Shown: positions 21,775-34,360 of the stretch, one piece after another
How the letters are laid out: every line of letters begins with the position of its first letter
Numbering within the stretch: the first letter of the stretch is position 1
Assembly (NCBI RefSeq): GCF_030253575.1
Contig: NC_080563.1
Span: 12,047,001-12,111,000 of the forward strand
Reading direction: 5' to 3'
Length of the DNA: 64,000 bases
Source of the DNA: Rhododendron vialii
Taxonomy: Eukaryota; Streptophyta; Magnoliopsida; Ericales; Ericaceae
Position numbers and translations under genes: made by a program
Notes under the pieces: generated by a model
The model's database searches: none
What the model was told of the DNA's origin: nothing
Seen by the model: only the letters and a program-made list of their open reading frames with translations

Positions 21775-23588
21775 TTACTTATTGTCCACCTCTAACGCGT
21801 TTAGTGTGTTCATGACTTCAACATCATTGAAGCAATCGAGACCGAAATCTTGAACCCCAAAGTCCTGGCAATCCAATAGCCATGCACAGGTTTCATCCCA
21901 AGACGGAATCGAACCGTTGTTGTTACTATTAAAGTTCGGTCCAGCAGCAGGAAAATCCCATGATATTTCATCGATTATAGGGATTTCTTCGTCCCCCCAC
22001 AAGCAACTCATCAATAGGTCATCGTCGCAAAGGCTAAGCGAATTGGACTCGGTATTTGAAAAATTCTCTACTGGTGAGCATATCGAGTTTTCCTCCGAGC
22101 TAGGATTATTGTCGTTGGTCTCCTGTGATTTCAGCTGATCATGGTCGTCTGGCGAACAATCAGAGTGAGACGATGATTCGGATGTCTTGGTTTCTTCTTT
22201 GTTGAGGGGTTCATGGGTGACGGGATCGATTCCCATCTTGAGAAGCTTCTTCTTGATATGGGTATTCCAATGGTTCTTAATCTCATTATCGGTCCTTCCA
22301 GGCAATCGTGCTGCAATTTTAGACCACCTAAACACACACACAAAGAGCACCATAAATTAATACATCAGGACCAAACAATAATTTCAAACCCATTACCACA
22401 AGAAAATCCATCCTAATGGCATAATTCAACACTTGATTCTTAAGCCAAGAAAAGGCTGAACTATACTACTTTAATACTCCTCCTATAAGATTAATACTGT
22501 AAACAACAAGTCACAAGGAGCTAAACAACAAAGTACTACTATTTGCAAAATTCAACTTATAATAAACTTTTTCTGATGGCAACCACACCAACCCCTCATT
22601 AATCCCAACAAAAAGATGTTTTTTAAGTTAATAAAAATAATAATTATATATAACTGGCTCTCATTACCTTACTTCTTTAATCATTTCTTGAAGCTTGTTG
22701 AGAAAGCCATAAAGTTGCTAATACTACTACTATTATTCCCTTGAAAATGAGAAAATCAATGACAAGCATTTTTCACGAGTTTATAAGTTCAATCATGCTC
22801 TTTATTTGTTGTCTTTGGCATGTATGTAATGTCATAATGATTCTCTATTCTTTCTTTTTGTCACCCTTTTTTTACCATACAAAGGGATTGAAAAGAAGCT
22901 TCTTTCCCAAGCAAAGTTGGCATGAAATACTTTTTCCAAACATATTTTATTAGTCTTAGTACACTCTTAGTCACACCATAGTGACTCGTGATGATTCGTT
23001 CATTTTTAACCTATCACTATATCTTGCGGCTGGATCTACATTGAGAGAACCTAACCCATCATAATAACCAATATAAATTATGCATGAAATAACCTAAAGA
23101 CAACCTAATCCAAAAAGTTGCACTTTTTTCTTCTGTAGTAAATTACCAAATTATCCCTACTTCATAATTCATTTTTCACGTATTAAGGGTGATTTCGTTA
23201 CTTTACATGAACAAAAGCAAGAAAAGAAGTAAAAGAGGATAAAGAAATATAGAAAGTACTTTTTCTTAGATGTAAGTTACAGTAAAACCAAGACATAAGG
23301 AGAGAGGGAGGGAGAGATTTTGAACCTATTGCCAAGACGAGCATGGAGGTCGATGACCAATTGCTCCTCGGATTCGGTAAGTAGCCCTCTCTTCAGGTCA
23401 GGGCGGAGGTAGTTAGTCCATCGGAGCCGGCAACTCTTCCCACAGCGGCGCAGCCCGGCCAGCTTAGGGACGGCGCGCCAACAACATTGTCCGTTGGTGA
23501 AAATGAAGTTGATGAGTTTCTTGTCCTCCTCCGCCGTCCACGGCCCCTTCTTCACCCCTAGCTTATCACAACAAGGCTGTCGTCCCAT
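21775..23588 (-). CDS. R2R3-MYB transcription factor, MYB85/MYB20/MYB43 type
   Basis: Exons 23588-23326 and 22327-21775 join AG|G to give Arg88 and a 271-aa protein. An ATG three bases upstream (23591) would add one Met; MGRQPCC is the conserved start, so 23588 was chosen. R2 is about residues 14-61 (Trp17, Trp37, Trp57) and R3 about 67-112 (Trp89, Trp108). The R3 bHLH-binding signature is not present. The tail has [14 protein letters not shown], an acidic region with SCLWGDEE, and near the end [17 protein letters not shown]. These features match the MYB20/42/43/85 group, whose Arabidopsis members promote lignin and secondary-wall genes; nuclear activator is the inferred role. The common first MYB intron (after PKLAG) is absent here; only the intron before WSKIA is kept (998 bp). 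Confidence 0.93.
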
Positions 23589-23642
23589 CACTACTACCTA
23601 GCTAGCTTGCAACACTAGTAATGCGCCACCAACCACAAGTAT

Positions 23643-23692
23643 TACTCTCTCTCTCTAGCTCTCTCTCTAGATCTCTCTCTCTCTCTCTTCTA
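23643..23692 (-). promoter_or_regulatory. CT/GA-rich tract in the MYB 5' leader
   Basis: Repeated CTCTCT blocks interrupted by TAG lie 55-105 bp upstream of the MYB start codon, between it and the TATA-like box. On the coding strand it is a GA-rich leader. GA-rich leaders can bind plant BPC factors; that role is inferred. Confidence 0.4.
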
Positions 23693-23737
23693 TCACCACT
23701 TTGTTAAGAAATACTAAATGGCACCCCCCACACCCAC

Positions 23738-23748
23738 CTTTATATACC
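23738..23748 (-). promoter_or_regulatory. probable TATA box of the MYB gene
   Basis: The minus strand reads GGTATATAAAG about 150 bp upstream of the start codon, a good match to the plant TATATAA consensus and consistent with a leader of roughly 120 nt. Confidence 0.6.
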
Positions 23749-24401
23749 ATCCCACCAACTTTCTTTGCAAAGTTGCCACCTTTACACACTCTCCTCCGAA
23801 AATGTTTTAAAAGGGCAGGATTCTCTGCAGCTGGTTTTCTCAACCCTACCGTGGGCAATTTTAATTTTTCACTGCCAGAACCGGTCTTGAGCTAAAGCTT
23901 GTGTTGTGGCTACTTTAGACCTCTAAAAAAAATTTGAATTTCAAGGGCACCTCATACTTTTTACCTCTTAATAATAGTTCAACAAAAGGATCTCAACTTT
24001 TATTTTTGCTTTAAATCCCTGAAAAGTTAGGGCAGGCTATGTTCGCGACGGACCCACCTTACGATAAGATGCGTTCGTTTTAATCAGCTTCCGATCATGA
24101 AATCATATGTACCAGAATTGCAGACTGATTGGACATCGATAGATACCCCATCGAACGCATTTATCTTTAAAAACGGACGATGAACGCATCAACTATCCAT
24201 TTTTCAGAACAGATCTCGCAACCAATGATGGAGAACCAACCACACTTTTTTGAGCGGGTGATCGATCAGCTCGGAAGCACTATAAGCCAAACGGCTCAGA
24301 TCATCGAGGCGGTCTACGGACAAGGTTACGCCGGTTTAACTCCACGGTGCGGCGGGAAGCTTTTAGGGTAGACAAGTTCATCCTATCCTAATGGTGAAAT
24401 G

Positions 24402-24404
<3 letters not shown>

Positions 24405-24439
<35 letters not shown>
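24405..24439. repeat. (GA)n microsatellite
   Basis: A pure GA run of about 35 bp in the spacer upstream of the MYB gene. Confidence 0.95.
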
Positions 24440-24442
<3 letters not shown>

Positions 24443-24794
24443 ATGGCCCACAAATTGGTTCTTGAAAAGTACTCATGAACCGCAATCCTGTGTTATATGG
24501 TGTGATCAGCACCACGGCAAGGGTAGTGATGGTGAATGATGGGAGAGAGAGACACAAGGACAAAAGCTAAATCTAAGGCACCCAAAAGAGAAAAGAAAAA
24601 AAGAAAAAATTCCTCCCATTTTCCTACACAAGCCACTCACCCTCCCCTGATTGCACTCTTACTCCACCATTCCATCACCCCTTCCGTCATCCCTACGTTC
24701 ACCCGTTTTCTACGTTTTACAGTAGAAAATGATTTTGCCCAGGTATTGAAGTAAGTATTATTAACCGTATCGATCTTTTCTGCTATATTTAATA

Positions 24795-25030
24795 GCTCAG
24801 GTATCCGGTCAGCTTGCCCGTAGCTCGACCAATTTTAGGGGACCAATCTCACAGCAAATTTGTGAAGATCGGTCCCAATTAGAGTAAAAGTAAAACTCTG
24901 TATGAACTTACCTCAAATGAATTTATGTATAACATTTGAGGGGTTTCAAATCTGAGACGTTCTTAAGAGGAAGCAAACTCCTTAATTCCAGGCCTTGATC
25001 ACTAGGATAATCCTTGGGGTTGAGTATCAA
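24795..25030 (+). repeat. dispersed repeat family, copy B (fullest)
   Basis: Opens TATCCGGTCAGCTTGCCCGT, continues with TAGGGGACCAATCTCAC and ends near CCTTGATCACTAGGATAATC with CTTGGGGTTG. It is related to the stretches at 19184 and 57795. Function and class unknown; SINE is one possibility. Confidence 0.5.
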
Positions 25031-25059
25031 CCATACCTCGGTTAATTGAAAACATAGTA

Positions 25060-25217
25060 TCACCGGGGGCCGAGTTAGGATTTTGGTTCAAAGGAGGCCA
25101 AACTAATTAAGAGACATATTTTCCATAAGACCCTAAATCGTGTATGTTGTTGATCAAAAAGTTTGCAAGTTTTGGGTAGGGGCCCTGGCCTGTTGGAGCA
25201 AGAGTTACGCCACCGTA
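25060..25217. mobile_element. degenerate hAT-like MITE
   Basis: The left side CACCGGGGGCCGAGTTAGGA and right side GAGTTACGCCACCGTAG resemble eroded inverted ends of the CAGTGGCGGAGC type seen in plant hAT MITEs. No target duplication is left. Confidence 0.3.
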
Positions 25218-26484
25218 GACAATTGTGTTAAAACATTTTTTAAAACTCAACTTTTCAAAAGCCTCAGTTGTTCACACTTTTTGAGCATGGCATTAGAATA
25301 TCAAAGGATATAACACAATTAATCGGATCAATATATGTTCTTTGATTGTATCCGGACATTTTAGGTCCTCAGGTGTTTGCGAGCTTTATTGTTTATTCTG
25401 GGATTTTTAGGATGGGCTTAATTTGTCCCGTAAAGCTATACTTTCCAACCTTGGTTGGAATCGTCATTTTTTCTAATAAAAATGTTACTTTTGCCGATTA
25501 AAAAAAATTCGACATGTATATATGTATGTTGAACAAATTAAGAGGCTTTTCATTGTACTGATCAACCATTTGATTCAAGAACGAGAATTAATTCTTTATG
25601 TACTCCCAAAAAAGATGAATAGTAAATTTCTTTGAAGCTCTTAATTTTATCTTGACTAGAAAAGAAAAGAAAAAAATCTGATCTCTTGACTAGAATGCTC
25701 CTTGCCATTACCACAAAAAGGCAAATAGATGCATCACAATCATCATTATTGGGTGCTGCCATTGGTCGGGCGTTCATTTATCAGGTATATAGTTCAGTCT
25801 TATTTACAATGATTTTGAGTACTATATGATCATTAATGGTTATGAAGAATATTTTCATCTTCACGTGTGATGCTTGCTGAATTCTCCAATAAGGTCGGGG
25901 ATTTAACTATGTCCACTTTGGTTCTCGAGAACCACTCTCTCTCTGCGCAAGGTCCTTTTTATAAATTTTTTCTATCTCTCCCCAATTATTATCTCGAAAA
26001 TCTTCCTCAAAATTCAAACCAAACAAAATCAGTTTGGTATTTTTTTTCCAAGGGTTTGTTTCTTTTTATGTCTCGAATGCAAAACTCTCATGTGCTATTA
26101 AGTTTTGTGAGGTCAATTTATATGGAGTTTTATCATGATTTTAATTGAGCCTTACCCTAGCAAAGTTTGGAGTTGACCCTAAAATGGAAGTGTATTGCTT
26201 AAGCTGAACTTACCCTCTGAGTTGTGGAGAAAGTGAAAAGAAAGGCATAATGAAATCCCATGAAAATATCCAAATTTCACCAAAGTTTAGTCTTTTCTTT
26301 TTTTTACGGCAAAAAAAATTCATTTAGTCTTGGAATCAAATACAATCTTCATTTTCTCTATTTCACCAATTCGTTGAAGACTTGTATATGCAGTGACAAA
26401 GCTAGGTTTTTGGATTCAAAGGTACACATTCGGAGGACTAAAACTTCAACTCACAAAAAAATTCAACACGTGAGTAGATTTTTG

Positions 26485-27013
26485 TAGGGTTGCTCGCGGT
26501 CCGGTTCAGTTCGGATTTCTAGGAATCCGAGGACCGAACCGCTAGTCACGGTTTTCACAAAATGAAATCCGTGTCCGGACCAAAAGTCCTACGATCCGTT
26601 CCAATCTAATCCGTGACTCGCGGATCGGTTACGGTTTTGTCCACGGATTTTAGCAAAAGTAAAGCTCAAATATATATTTCACAATAAAAGGGAAGAATGT
26701 TACATTCAGAATTAAGTTTAATACCACCAGAAAGTACTTGTTACATAAATTACCAAAAGCTTACTTTAGAAATCAAATTCAAAAGAATCTAAAACACTAG
26801 TAGGATTGTATTATTATAGTACATTACATAACATAAAAGAATCGAAAAAGAAACAAGCTACTGAAATTCAACAAGGGTTACCCATAATTTATACTAAAAA
26901 ACTACTATTTACTCCTTATATTTTATGTACATCTACATTCTATCCCATTATTAAGATAAAATACTAAAATTGGTGGAAAAAAGTGTTAACATTACTAACA
27001 ATTTATTATATAA

Positions 27014-27059
<46 letters not shown>

Positions 27060-27263
27060 TATTTATATAAAATAAATATCTCACGGTCCGGTTCGGTTAA
27101 TCCATGGTTTCGTAATGAAAATCCGTGGACCGAACCGCGAGTCACGATTTTCTAATTTTTTAATCCGTGTCCGGACCATTAATCCACGGACAAAATCCAA
27201 AATGTACGGATCGGTTCGGTCAGAACCGGTTTCACGGTTCACCGGATTTTTTGAGCAGCCCTA
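26485..27263. mobile_element. hAT-like element with exact 8-bp target duplication
   Basis: Ends are TAGGGTTGCTC and GAGCAGCCCTA (10 of 11 bases inverted). The exact 8-bp duplication GATTTTTG flanks it (26477-26484 and 27264-27271). Both arms consist of repeated CCGGACC/GGTTCGGT/GGACCGAACCG words; the middle holds a (CA)n(TA)n tract and AT-rich filler. It is 779 bp with no transposase. The ends are close to those of the element at 9117-9558. Confidence 0.85.
27016..27060. repeat. (CA)n(TA)n microsatellite inside the hAT-like element
   Basis: About 35 bp of CA repeats followed by TATATATAT, located within 26485-27263. Confidence 0.95.
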
Positions 27264-28374
27264 GATTTTTGGGGGCCGGAAAAGAAAAAGGCTAGATCCC
27301 CAGGTAGAACTCACAAACACTAGCTAGAAATCCATGCAACTTGCGAGTCTAATTGTGCACCACAAGCCAAATTACTGTTTTGTCCGTTCCATTTTGATAG
27401 TTACTTCATTTTGGGACATTCCAAAATGCATGTCAATTTTCTAATAACCATAGAAATTTGGTGACTCCTCAAAATCACCCTTATATTTAGATTGAAGTAT
27501 TACTACCTATATCAGTTAAATCACTTGTTGATAGAGCATAATGGGAAAGTTAAATACTTTTTGACGTAGTCATTATTATGCTTCATTGAAAATTAAGTTA
27601 GAATCTCCGGACAAAATTATCAGAAGGGGCCGGAGGGAATAGATATTAGAAGTGGCAGCCATACACGAAGGATTGGGGGGCCCTGCTGACCAACAGGGTC
27701 CTCCAATCCATGCACGAACTAGTCCCTACACACCTATGTCTATCCATGCACGAACTCGTCTCTATACACCTCCGCCTGTTCACGTATTGAGAGAGATTAG
27801 ACGGGATATCATCATCGGCACAAACAAATTGAAAAAAAAAAAAAACTAAATAATTGAATCCAACGAACGGAAAGATTAATACTTTTGTTATCGTGGGGTC
27901 TTAAAAATTTACTACTAATACGGAGCTTGTAATTGACTCATTTGCAAAAATCACATTAAATGAATTTTGTTCACTCTCACAAGCATTCGTGCGGGCAGGC
28001 ATATATATCTCATGGCTCATGCCATCGCCACGTGTACAACAATTCCTTTTTTTTTTTGGCCGGATCCTATTCTCTATTGCTGATTGGTCCACTTGTCATG
28101 ACACAAACCTCACACTAGTTTTGTTTTTTGTTTTTGCCTTTTTCAAGCAATCTGTAGTAAGCTTTTTTGACAGTTGCCCCCAGAATAAGCAATGGCAAAA
28201 TATAAGCAAATTGTCAAATAAACAATGTGAACGAGACGGTTTTGTACATAAAAAAATGCGAACCAAGCGTTCCCTGAAATATACCTGCAGGGGCGGACAG
28301 AGAGGGATACCGGATGCGGTTGGGGACCATTGCATGAGGAGACGCAAACGAGTCGAACCCAACTTAATTTGTGG

Positions 28375-28680
28375 TGTTCGAGCTCGGTTAATTGGTTTAC
28401 TAATCGAGCCTAAATTTCAAAAAGCTCAAGCCCGGCTTATTTACAAAGCCAAGCACGATTCATTTCCTAGAAGAGCTTCTATAAACAAGTCGAGTCTACA
28501 CGAGAGAGCCAAGTCTATACAATCGAGCCGAGCTTTTGAAGGTTGAGCTCGGATCGTTTACTACACGATACTAAAACCTGAACTCAAGCTCGGCTCGATT
28601 ATTGAACGAGCCGATCAGAGCCCTTACCAAGCCAAGCCTCAAACTTCTTGTGAGCAGCTTAGTTCAGTTGTCTCCCAAGA
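28375..28680. mobile_element. diverged GAGCTCGG-type repeat
   Basis: Words such as TTCGAGCTCGG, ATCGAGCCGAGC, TGAGCTCGGATCG and CAAGCTCGGCTCGA recur in both orientations, as in the element at 9117-9558 but far more diverged. Ends were not resolved. Confidence 0.45.
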
Positions 28681-28739
28681 CTGCCACTGATTGCACCAAA
28701 ACCTAAAGGTTCAACACGTGTGCTTAATTCTAGGGAGCT

Positions 28740-28887
28740 AGGGGTGCTGTAGTGCAGCTCTGCAATAGACGGCTTGGATTTTTGTCCGAACAATAGACAA
28801 AAATCAGATCCATCCATTATTGAAATGGACGGTTAGATAGGTCGTACCATATCCTGTAGTGCGGGAGGTGCACTACAGTGACCCTGA
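28740..28887. mobile_element. short MITE with CTGTAGTGCA inverted ends
   Basis: The left end AGGGGTGCTGTAGTGCA is mirrored by TGCACTACAGTGACCCT. The interior contains an inverted pair around CCATCCATTATTGAAATGGA. About 148 bp, non-coding. The ends resemble hAT MITEs; no target duplication was confirmed. Confidence 0.5.
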
Positions 28888-28904
28888 ACGGCGTTGCTAC
28901 TGGT

Positions 28905-29264
28905 ACAAATTTAATATCTGTACCAGCGCGTACAAACCCCCCTTTGAACCTGTTTCGGGTCTCAAAAAATGATCGGAGTCGCTCATTTGTTTAAAATAAT
29001 TTGTTTATGGTCCTTGCAAAAAATATGCTCATTCCGGTATTGATAAGAGCGTTTCCAAATCATCGAACTTTGTTCCAGAATTTAAACATGAATTCTAAAG
29101 CAAAGTTGGATGTTCTGTAAATACCTTCACCAATACCGGATTGAGCTTATTTTTTGTAAAGACCATAAGCAAAGTATTCTAAAACAAATGCGGTTTCGAT
29201 TATTTTTTTGAGACCCAAAACAAGCCCAAAAGAAGGTTTGTACGCGCTGGTACAGATTTTTTGT
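28905..29264. mobile_element. foldback MITE with CTGTACCAGCGCGTACAAAC ends
   Basis: CTGTACCAGCGCGTACAAAC near the left end is exactly inverted near the right end (GTTTGTACGCGCTGGTACAG). The arms continue as diverged inverted repeats across about 170 bp each (TTCCGGTATTGATAAGAGCG against CACCAATACCGG). It is non-coding. Arm wording (CGGTATTGATAAGAGCGTTT) is shared with the foldback at 35972-36431, so the two belong to one superfamily. Confidence 0.75.
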
Positions 29265-29782
29265 ATGTACTGTTATCATTTCTGGACCCCAAATCCTAAT
29301 TCTAGATTGTTCCATTTGTGACCATATTCCAGCTAAACAAAAAAATTAATTGGTTGAAAGCTCCAATTAGATAGTAACCCCTAATCGGACGGACGAGAAT
29401 ATTGCAAGACAATGGTACAAATTTTCGTCAACTACAGTTGATTTAATGAGTATCCGTGCGGCAAAACTAAACACGTGTCAATCGAAGAAGGAACTCTTGC
29501 TGGTCGTTGGCCAGCGGAAAAAAAGTCCGTATTAGTGTCAATTAAAGTTAGTTCTTCAAATAAATTCGTCTGCAGCTTATAAAAATCAATTTGGACACTA
29601 CTTGTTGTTGTATTAGAGTATGATATCTGGCTTCGCTAATTGGGGGCAGGTGATAACCCAAATGTTTGGTTTTTGACTTAAGAGCCCCTGGCTTAATTAG
29701 GTGCATGGGTCAAGATAGATATTAATATATGTTTAATGTGGACCTTTTTTTTTTTTTTTTTTTTAAAATAAAGAGCATTCTT

Positions 29783-29905
29783 TTGTGCGTGTCTTCTCGA
29801 AGCTTTGTCTCGATTAGATTTCAGATACATGCAACTTCTTTGGCGGGCGCGTTTTTTCTAGAAGCTTCGGCTCGATTAGATTTCAGGTACATGCAGTTTT
29901 CTCAT
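29783..29905. repeat. direct duplication of about 60 bp
   Basis: Two units share TCTCGATTAGATTTCAGATA-like sequence followed by CATGCA and are preceded by GAAGCTT. Non-coding. Confidence 0.7.
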
Positions 29906-30904
29906 CTTCTATCTGAGTTATTACTAGATTAAACCCGGGGATAGACTCGAGGAGTGTCAATAATATATGCATGCATATAATAAAGTTCTTTCTTTGTAAC
30001 AACTTAAAATTTTAGATGAGTTGATGGATAATGGCTTGATGTATGTTTCAGAGCAGACAATAATTCACGTATTAGAATTGAAAAACGCGTGCGCCATATG
30101 TAGTATAGTAATTAAAATACTTGTCTGCGTTGGTTCACTTGTGTCGGAGACCTTGGCAAGGGCGTCATGAGGATAATAAACCTAACATCGTTTCTCCGCT
30201 AGATCGATCTCTCTCAGATTAAAATTCTGTAAGAACCAGTGATTTATGATTTAATTATAAAGAGTTGGTGGTATACCAAGTAACCATTGGTTGCAAGAAA
30301 TTAAAATCTTAGTCGTCTTTCTAGAAAATCAAAGATTTTCAAGAGAAATTCATAAAATGATAATGTCAACAAGATGTGAGACATTAACCCAAGATCAAGT
30401 TTTGGTCCCTCTGCTTATCCACTTTCTTACTATTAATCAAGACATAAAATGTCTCAATAATTCATTCATGAGGTTATGAAGTGGCCAAATGGCTAAACCA
30501 CAGGGGTCCATTTCTGCCAAAGTGACAAGTGTTGAAATTCACAATATCACTTATATCAAATAATTACTTGCAATGCACTCTACCTCAAGATCTATGTTAC
30601 TTGTATTTCTCTTTGCCACCTGCGGTATACAAGTATACAACCATGCATGCATTTATAAGTCGTATGCGTATATGTGACATATGTCACTGGACAAAGCATT
30701 TTTTTTTAATTTAAACTAATGTAATTCGATTAGACGCGTATCGACATCCAGATACCTTTTGTTTCTATTAATAGTAATACAAAAGCTGTTGTCTAAAGAA
30801 TATATGAACGATTCGGATCTTGACGATAAGATCTCAATATAAAGACCACAAAAGAACTGGTCAAAAGTCTTCATTCTTTTTTAGCAAAAGACAAAACTCG
30901 TGAT

Positions 30905-31040
30905 AAAACCAATTGTAGTATGACTTTACACTTAATTTTCGAACAACACGGCTCCCGATTTCTAACAAAGCTTGTTATAAAAACCAATTGTATGACTTTA
31001 CACTTAACTTTCGAACAACGGCTCCCGATTTCTAATCCTG
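30905..31040. repeat. direct duplication of about 60 bp
   Basis: Two units each contain AAACCAATTGTA, ATGACTTTACACTTAA, TTTCGAACAAC and GGCTCCCGATTTCTAA, separated by about 15 bp. Non-coding. Confidence 0.8.
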
Positions 31041-32749
31041 ACTTCGTCCTCCCAGCATATATGTTTCTGTGCATCCAATCAAGAACTTTATAGTTTACCT
31101 TACGGGAAAAGTATAAGTGATGGGATATTTCAATTTGCTAGGTACAAGTCATTATCCTATATATACACATGCTATCCGCTCACAGTCCCCCAAACTAATG
31201 AACCCATTCGTCATCACCCACGTGATTAGCTAGGGTTCTTGTCATGTCCATTGGATCAATTGACTTCTTGATTGATTAGCCACGTACGACTTCCCACACT
31301 GAAAAGAATTCCACAACGATGAACCATAGAACAGGGTTTGTTTACCTCTGTGTGCCAAGTTGAATAAACATTTGAGCAAGTTCAACCCAAGAGAGTTTTC
31401 AGATTGTTATCGGTGTCTATCAGAATATTTTACTTTTGGATGAGGCTGAGTTGTCAAGTTGAATGGAAATTTAATTTGTTGGGAATTTATTTGGTTGTAA
31501 TTTCGTCCGATCCGACGGAAGAACGTACCACGAAAGAAGACGACACCAAGTTTTACGTGAGATGAGCAAAATACTAAAATAAGTACTTATTTGGCCGTAA
31601 ACATTGTTACCCTCATGAGCCCTCGATCGCTCAAGAGTAGTTGAGCTCTCAACTCGCCCGCGATGCTCGATCACCATATAGCTTTTCTCTCAAACCTTGA
31701 CATCTCCGTTTTTTTCCCTCATGACATCTTTTCTGACCTCCCTCTCGAGTCCATCTCTGTTTAGGAAAACCAACAGAATCCTAATCCTCATGCAATTAGT
31801 GCACCTTAACATATTACGTCATTGACCCTGTTTGGTTTGAGTTTTAAGAGAGATTTTGAAAATAATTACTGGAGAGAAATAGATAAATAAAATTTATTTA
31901 GTACCGTGCACAGAGAATTTTGAGACCAGAACGAACAAGTCTCCAGCTGGAACCCCACCACAATGCCATCATTTGATATGGTTCTTCAATAGGCTGGCGA
32001 AGAATCAACCCGTTTTTTTTTTTTTTCCTTTTTTCTATCCGAATCAATCCGTTGTTAATCCCAACAAGTCCTTCGATCCTTAGAGTTGCTCTCACTTTAG
32101 CAATTCTGGGCGTCGATCAAACAGCTTTAATTTTCACCATCTCTTCTAAAACCAATTGGTGTTATGGAGGGTTTTAATTAAGTATTTTATGGCATTTGAC
32201 ATCGCACCCGCAAATCTGTTTTTAAAGCGGTCACAGGAAATGACATTGTGTAACCAAATTCATGGGAGCACTCCGAGCCCAACACTGGAAACTCATGATC
32301 GCCACAATGACTTATGGCCCTTCGGTACACAATTTAAAGTTGTTTGTTCAGTTGCTAGTCTGAATCGATGGTAAAGCATTTGGAGATCGCCTTTGACAAG
32401 ATGTCAATATCACGTCTATACATGGATTCATATTTTTCTGATTTATCTCGTATGTTCTTTACGCATAGGTATGAAAATTCTATAATTAAGTCCATATGTA
32501 GCTTAATTTTTGTGGGATTTGGCTTCATCTGGTGTGCATCGTCCCAACGGAGGTCGCGGCCTTCTAGACGCTCGTATGCAATTTTGACTCGGAAGCCTCC
32601 GTAATTCAAGTTCGTCCGGACAGTCGGTCCGTACTTTGGCCGATTTCGAACTTTGTTAATTCAGACTTCCTAAATATTTGGTGCAGAGGTTTCCTTTGTT
32701 GGTTTAGAACTTGGTGTGAATCAATTTGGGCAAGAAGTATCTTCGGGAA

Positions 32750-33053
32750 GAGCATCTCTGACTTATCTCTAAAATTCCAAAAAGAAGAATGGATATGACG
32801 TATTGGAGAAAGATTTTGTAATTAATTTTCACTTTTTGCACTTTATGAGAGATTCTATGAGGAACTCATCGTACTTTTTAGAGATTTTGTTTGAGTAAAG
32901 TCTCCATATTTGGAAACCCAAATATTTAAAAAGTACGATAGGTTCCTCCTAAATTCTCTCATATAGCACAAAAAGTGAAAATAAATTACAAAATCTCTCT
33001 CAAATATAATTCATTCTTCATTTTGGAGTTTTAGAGATGGGTTGAAAATGCTC
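32750..33053. mobile_element. foldback MITE, Harbinger/Tourist-like ends
   Basis: Ends are GAGCATCTCTGACTTATCTC and its inverted counterpart ending TTGAAAATGCTC. Long arms mirror each other (CTAAAATTCCAAAAAGAAGA against TCTTCATTTTGGAGTTTTAG; ACTTTTTGCACTTTATGAGA against CTCATATAGCACAAAAAGTG). The 304-bp element can fold almost end to end. GAGCATC ends are typical of PIF/Harbinger MITEs; the 3-bp target duplication is not clean. Confidence 0.7.
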
Positions 33054-33394
33054 AAATATAGCTTGACTCTCTCAATCAAGGTTGGACTTGTTAGTTCCTT
33101 GGGAGAACCCTCATGGAGATTCTTGGTAAAACCTACGGTCCTTCGCTAGACCTTCAATTGTTCTTTGGTTGCCCATCTTGATGGGCATGGGAAGATCTTT
33201 GTTTTAGTGTGGCCTTCGGTCACTTGGTGGAACTATGTACTTTGGCAATCTTGTTGAGATCTTGTTGTCTCTTTGAAACCCTAAGTTTGCTATTTGCATT
33301 TTTTGAAGTTGGGTTCGTTGTTTTGCGTCTTTGGGTTTGCCATTTGCGTTTTTGTTTGGACTTGCAATACATTTTTCTTTTGATCGGCAAAAAA

Positions 33395-33622
33395 TTTATT
33401 ATAAGACCCCGTTTCGCTTTCTCCAAAAATCTTTTTTTTCAAAAGAAGGTAATTTCAAACTCAAATATAATCAAAATAAAAAATAATTTTTCGATTTTTT
33501 TTTGCACCGTTTAAAAGATCTCAATGAGATCTATCAAACAAGATCCATATTGGTAGAAAAATTATTTACATTAACACATAATTTTTGAGCTTGAAATTAC
33601 ATTCTTTTTTAAAAAGAAGGTT
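33395..33622. repeat. dispersed MITE-like family 'GACCCCGTTTC', copy 1
   Basis: Shares AGACCCCGTTTC, TTTTTTGCACCGT, TCTATCAAACAAGATCCATA and TTTTTGAGCTTGAAATTAC with the copy at 48720-48955, and more loosely with 38040-38275. Weak inverted ends are made of AAGTACTTATTT-like sequence in the other copies. Non-coding. Confidence 0.65.
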
Positions 33623-34172
33623 TATATAGAAAGTGGAACGGCTTATAAAAACTCAACCAATGGTACATCGAGCATCCAATCAAAAATTGGACGGAACACC
33701 TAACGGGCAAAAGCCCGAAAACACCAAGGGGCATGACCCCCAAACACCTTAAGGCCTCAAACGCCATGATAAAACAGTACAGCAAAAACAAACAAAGGCC
33801 TAAAAACCAGATAGGAACATTAGAGCTCTAATTAAAAGACATGCAATTCATATTTGGGACTGGAACTTGGATGTGCTGCTGCACTTTGAATTTGTTTGTC
33901 GGTTTTGTAGAACTTAGAATTTGTTTGTATTTTGAAGTTTGTCGATTCTTCAAAATTTGGCCCTTTTGGGTGGTTTGAAGTTTGTTCAGTTACTGCAGAA
34001 TTTGGTAAGGGCTTGTTTGATCAGCAATCAATTTTTCTACACCAATTTCTTGACAGGTTAACGAAACCCATGGAATTCCACTTTTGTGTTTTTATAAAAA
34101 GAATAATATACTACGATGACTACATTTGCATTTCACATTTAAAAACTACATGACGTGTCCATTTAAAGGGTA

Positions 34173-34360
34173 CTTTGTCTGTCTCGCTTTGTTTGTCCAT
34201 TTTGGAAATTCCGACTAATTAAGTGGACATGATCATTACAAATTTCAAACTTTACAACATACCCCTATGTGTTTCCAAGAAGATTTTTTTAACAGTTTAT
34301 TACATAAGAGAAGGGCAAAAGAAGAGGAAATATTGGACAAACAAAGTGGGATGGCAGAAG
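34173..34360. mobile_element. Stowaway-type MITE with TA duplication
   Basis: Left end CTTTGTCTGTCTCGCTTTGT and right end ACAAAGTGGGATGGCAGAAG are inverted (about 17 of 20), extended by TTGTCCA/TGGACAA inside. TA flanks each side. The 188-bp body is non-coding. Confidence 0.75.

Noticed and set aside
32355..32609. 84-aa minus and 78-aa plus overlapping frames
   Set aside because: Neither shows a known domain; overlapping frames on both strands are expected by chance in a stretch low in stops.
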